DNA from: Polaribacter sp. SA4-10
Lineage (GTDB): Bacteria > Bacteroidota > Bacteroidia > Flavobacteriales > Flavobacteriaceae
Assembly: GCA_949519155.1 (NCBI GenBank)
Contig: CATIQU010000035.1
Span: 124,001-188,000, forward strand
Reading direction: 5' to 3'
Length of the DNA: 64,000 bases
Shown: piece by piece, positions 61,739 to 64,000 of the stretch
Layout: each line of letters begins with the position of its first letter
Numbering within the stretch: position 1 is the stretch's first letter
Notes under the pieces: model-generated
Told to the model about the DNA's origin: nothing
Database searches by the model: none
Seen by the model: the letters and a program-made list of their open reading frames with translations, nothing else
Position numbers and translations under genes: made by a program

Positions 61739-62191
61739 TTATATTTTAGCAACTTTAACAGCGTTCATTCCTCGCATTCCTCTTTCTAATTCGAAAGATA
61801 CTTTGTCGTTTTCTACAATGGTATCTATTAAACCACTTACGTGTGTAAAATATTTCTCATTATTCATGGAATCAATGATAAAACCGAAACCTTTTGATGA
61901 ATCAAAGAAAGAAACTTTTCCTTTTCTAACTGGATCTTCTTCGGGTAAGTCTTCTTTTTTAGGAACAGAAACAGCAATGTCTTCTAATTCTATTTCTACT
62001 TTTAAATCTGGATCTGGTGGTGTATCTGTTAAGTTACCATCATGATCTACATATGCAAACTGGATACCAGTAGTTCCATTTTCTTCTCTGTCCGCTTTTC
62101 TTGCGTCCATTTTCTTTTGCTTATCCTGACGTTTTTTTAAACGTTTCTTTTCTTTTTCACTTTTACTAAATGTCTGTTGCGATTTTGCCAT
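61739..62191 (-). CDS. Cold-shock-domain protein with long charged N-terminal extension
   Basis: Lys/Arg-rich N-terminus then KGKVSFFDSSKGFGFIIDSMNNEKYFTHVSGL. Confidence 0.92.
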   Translation of the reverse strand: MAKSQQTFSKSEKEKKRLKKRQDKQKKMDARKADREENGTTGIQFAYVDHDGNLTDTPPDPDLKVEIELEDIAVSVPKKEDLPEEDPVRKGKVSFFDSSKGFGFIIDSMNNEKYFTHVSGLIDTIVENDKVSFELERGMRGMNAVKVAKI

Positions 62192-62494
62192 TAACTAAAT
62201 AAATATTTTTTAAAAATTATTATATAAGAGATAAAATACCTTACTTAAAATTAAATATCGAACAAATTTAATGGAGTTGTGTATTCTGTCTTAACTGCAA
62301 AGATAATATTTTTAACTGATTTATCGAACTACATCACAAAAAAACAATTGAGAACAACTTTTCTGATTTATAAAACTACCTGAAGCAATTGAACTTTCTT
62401 ATCCGCAGTAGTTTCTGATAATTAAAATGAAAGTATTAATAGTTCTTCTTTGATTGTTCAGTTATTTTAATAGTTTTACAACAGATTTAAAAAA

Positions 62495-64000
62495 ATGATT
62501 AAAAAGTACCTTTTTATATTTTTCTTCTTAATCATCGCGATTATTCCAACAACACTAAATGGCCAGCATTCTATTGCTAGGGAATGGAATGAACAATTAT
62601 TAGAAGCAATAAGAAAAGATTTTGCCCGTCCTACAGTACATGCTAGAAACCTGTTTCATTCCTCTGCGTTAATGTATGATGCCTGGGCGATTTTTAACAA
62701 TGCAGCACAACCTGTTTTTTTAGGGACTACTTTTGGTGATTATTTCACAGACTACGCTCCTATTGCAATTCCGATTAATAAAAAAGAAGCCAGCAAAGAA
62801 ATAATGAGTTACGCTGTTTTTAGACTGTTAATTCATCGGTTTGAAAATTCTCCAAATGCGTTGGAAACATTGGCTTCCTTAGAAGAATTTTTCACCTCTT
62901 TGGGATATGATAAAAGTAATACCTCTTTGGATTATAGTAACGGTTCTTATGCAGCACTTGGAAATTATATGGCAAGTAAAATGATCGATTTTGGTTTGCA
63001 AGATGGCGCGAATGAAGATAATGCCTATGAAAATCAGTTTTACGAAACTATCAACAATCCCTTAGCGTTGGAACTGTATGAAAACAATGATGAAATTGAC
63101 CCAAACAGATGGCAACCCTTGGCTTTTGACGTGTTTATCGATCAATCTGGAAACCCTTTTCCTTTAAATACACCCGCTTTTTTAAGTCCAGAATGGGGAG
63201 AAGTAACCCCTTTTTCGTTACAAAATACAGATTTAGAAATTCTAGACAATGGTTTTGATTCGTATGTATATAATAATCCCGAAGCCCCCGTATATATACA
63301 AAACTCTAATGAAAACGGCATTGAAGACCCTTATAAATGGCATTTTTCATTGGTAATTTCTTGGTCTGCACAATTAGACCCAACCGATGATGTACTCATT
63401 AACATCTCTCCAAATACGATTGGGAATGTTGCTTTGAGTGATTTTCCAGCAACCTTTAATGAATACAAGAACTTTTATAATTTTGAAAATGGAGGCGACA
63501 TTGGCGAAGGACATCAAGAAAACCCTACTACCAGCGAAGCTTATGAGGACAATTTTGTAAAAAGAGCTGATTATGCGAGAGTTCTAGCAGAGTTTTGGGC
63601 AGATGGCCCCGACTCCGAGACCCCTCCAGGACACTGGTTTACGATTTTAAATTACGTAAGTGACCATCCACTTTCCAAAAAAACTTTTGGAAATTCTTCC
63701 AGAGAACTTCATACACTAGAATGGGATGTGAAAAGTTATTTAACCCTAAGTGGTGCTATGCATGATGTTGCTATTAATATCTGGGGTATTAAAGGTTATT
63801 ACGACTATATACGCCCTATTTCTGCAATTAGATACATGGCATCTAAAGGACAAAGTACAAATATGAGCTTGCCAAATTACGATCCACATGGATTGCCTTT
63901 AATTGAAAATTTAATAGCAGTAATTGCCGAAGGAGATGCTTTAGCAGGCAGTAACAATCAACATCTTGGAAAAATAAAAATAAAATCATGGAAAGGGCCC
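62495..64000 (+). CDS. Vanadium-dependent haloperoxidase / PAP2-like secreted protein (truncated by window edge)
   Basis: Own translation from ATG 62495, open to 64000; signal peptide and canonical KX6RP motif KGYYDYIRPISAIR (63791-63832). Confidence 0.82.
   Translation, partial: MIKKYLFIFFFLIIAIIPTTLNGQHSIAREWNEQLLEAIRKDFARPTVHARNLFHSSALMYDAWAIFNNAAQPVFLGTTFGDYFTDYAPIAIPINKKEASKEIMSYAVFRLLIHRFENSPNALETLASLEEFFTSLGYDKSNTSLDYSNGSYAALGNYMASKMIDFGLQDGANEDNAYENQFYETINNPLALELYENNDEIDPNRWQPLAFDVFIDQSGNPFPLNTPAFLSPEWGEVTPFSLQNTDLEILDNGFDSYVYNNPEAPVYIQNSNENGIEDPYKWHFSLVISWSAQLDPTDDVLINISPNTIGNVALSDFPATFNEYKNFYNFENGGDIGEGHQENPTTSEAYEDNFVKRADYARVLAEFWADGPDSETPPGHWFTILNYVSDHPLSKKTFGNSSRELHTLEWDVKSYLTLSGAMHDVAINIWGIKGYYDYIRPISAIRYMASKGQSTNMSLPNYDPHGLPLIENLIAVIAEGDALAGSNNQHLGKIKIKSWKGP

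Overview
This is a 64-kb, AT-rich, gene-dense chromosomal window from a Bacteroidota genome, most likely Flavobacteriaceae. Support for that assignment includes PorX and T9SS sorting domains, a fused LpxC/FabZ, YtxJ, a fused E1 alpha/beta dehydrogenase and TAnnTTTG-like promoter boxes. Most of it is core metabolism: a lipid A cluster (lpxD, lpxC-fabZ, lpxA, efp, lpxD-like), sucD, fabG, glyA, fahA, pepT, rmuC, smpB, maf, aroK, tsaE, ald and porX. There are two tRNAs (Lys-TTT, Leu-GAG) and a cold-shock/RNA-helicase neighbourhood at the right end. I saw no CRISPR array, prophage, IS element or classical defence island. The best leads are: (1) several exported or membrane genes interrupted by single-base lesions: a 4.1-kb T9SS repeat protein with three in-frame stops and no frameshift, an S41 peptidase with one frameshift and one stop, and an unlisted ~82-codon membrane ORF with a single TGA; (2) an SDR-like protein with an N-terminal basic region and a CX2C-X14-CX2C module, in which Thr replaces the catalytic Tyr, located between two DEAD-box helicase genes; (3) an ECF sigma / putative anti-sigma / tandem DUF4252 operon. 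No clearly new multi-gene system could be demonstrated from sequence alone. All family assignments are from recognised motifs and protein resemblance; no database search was run.
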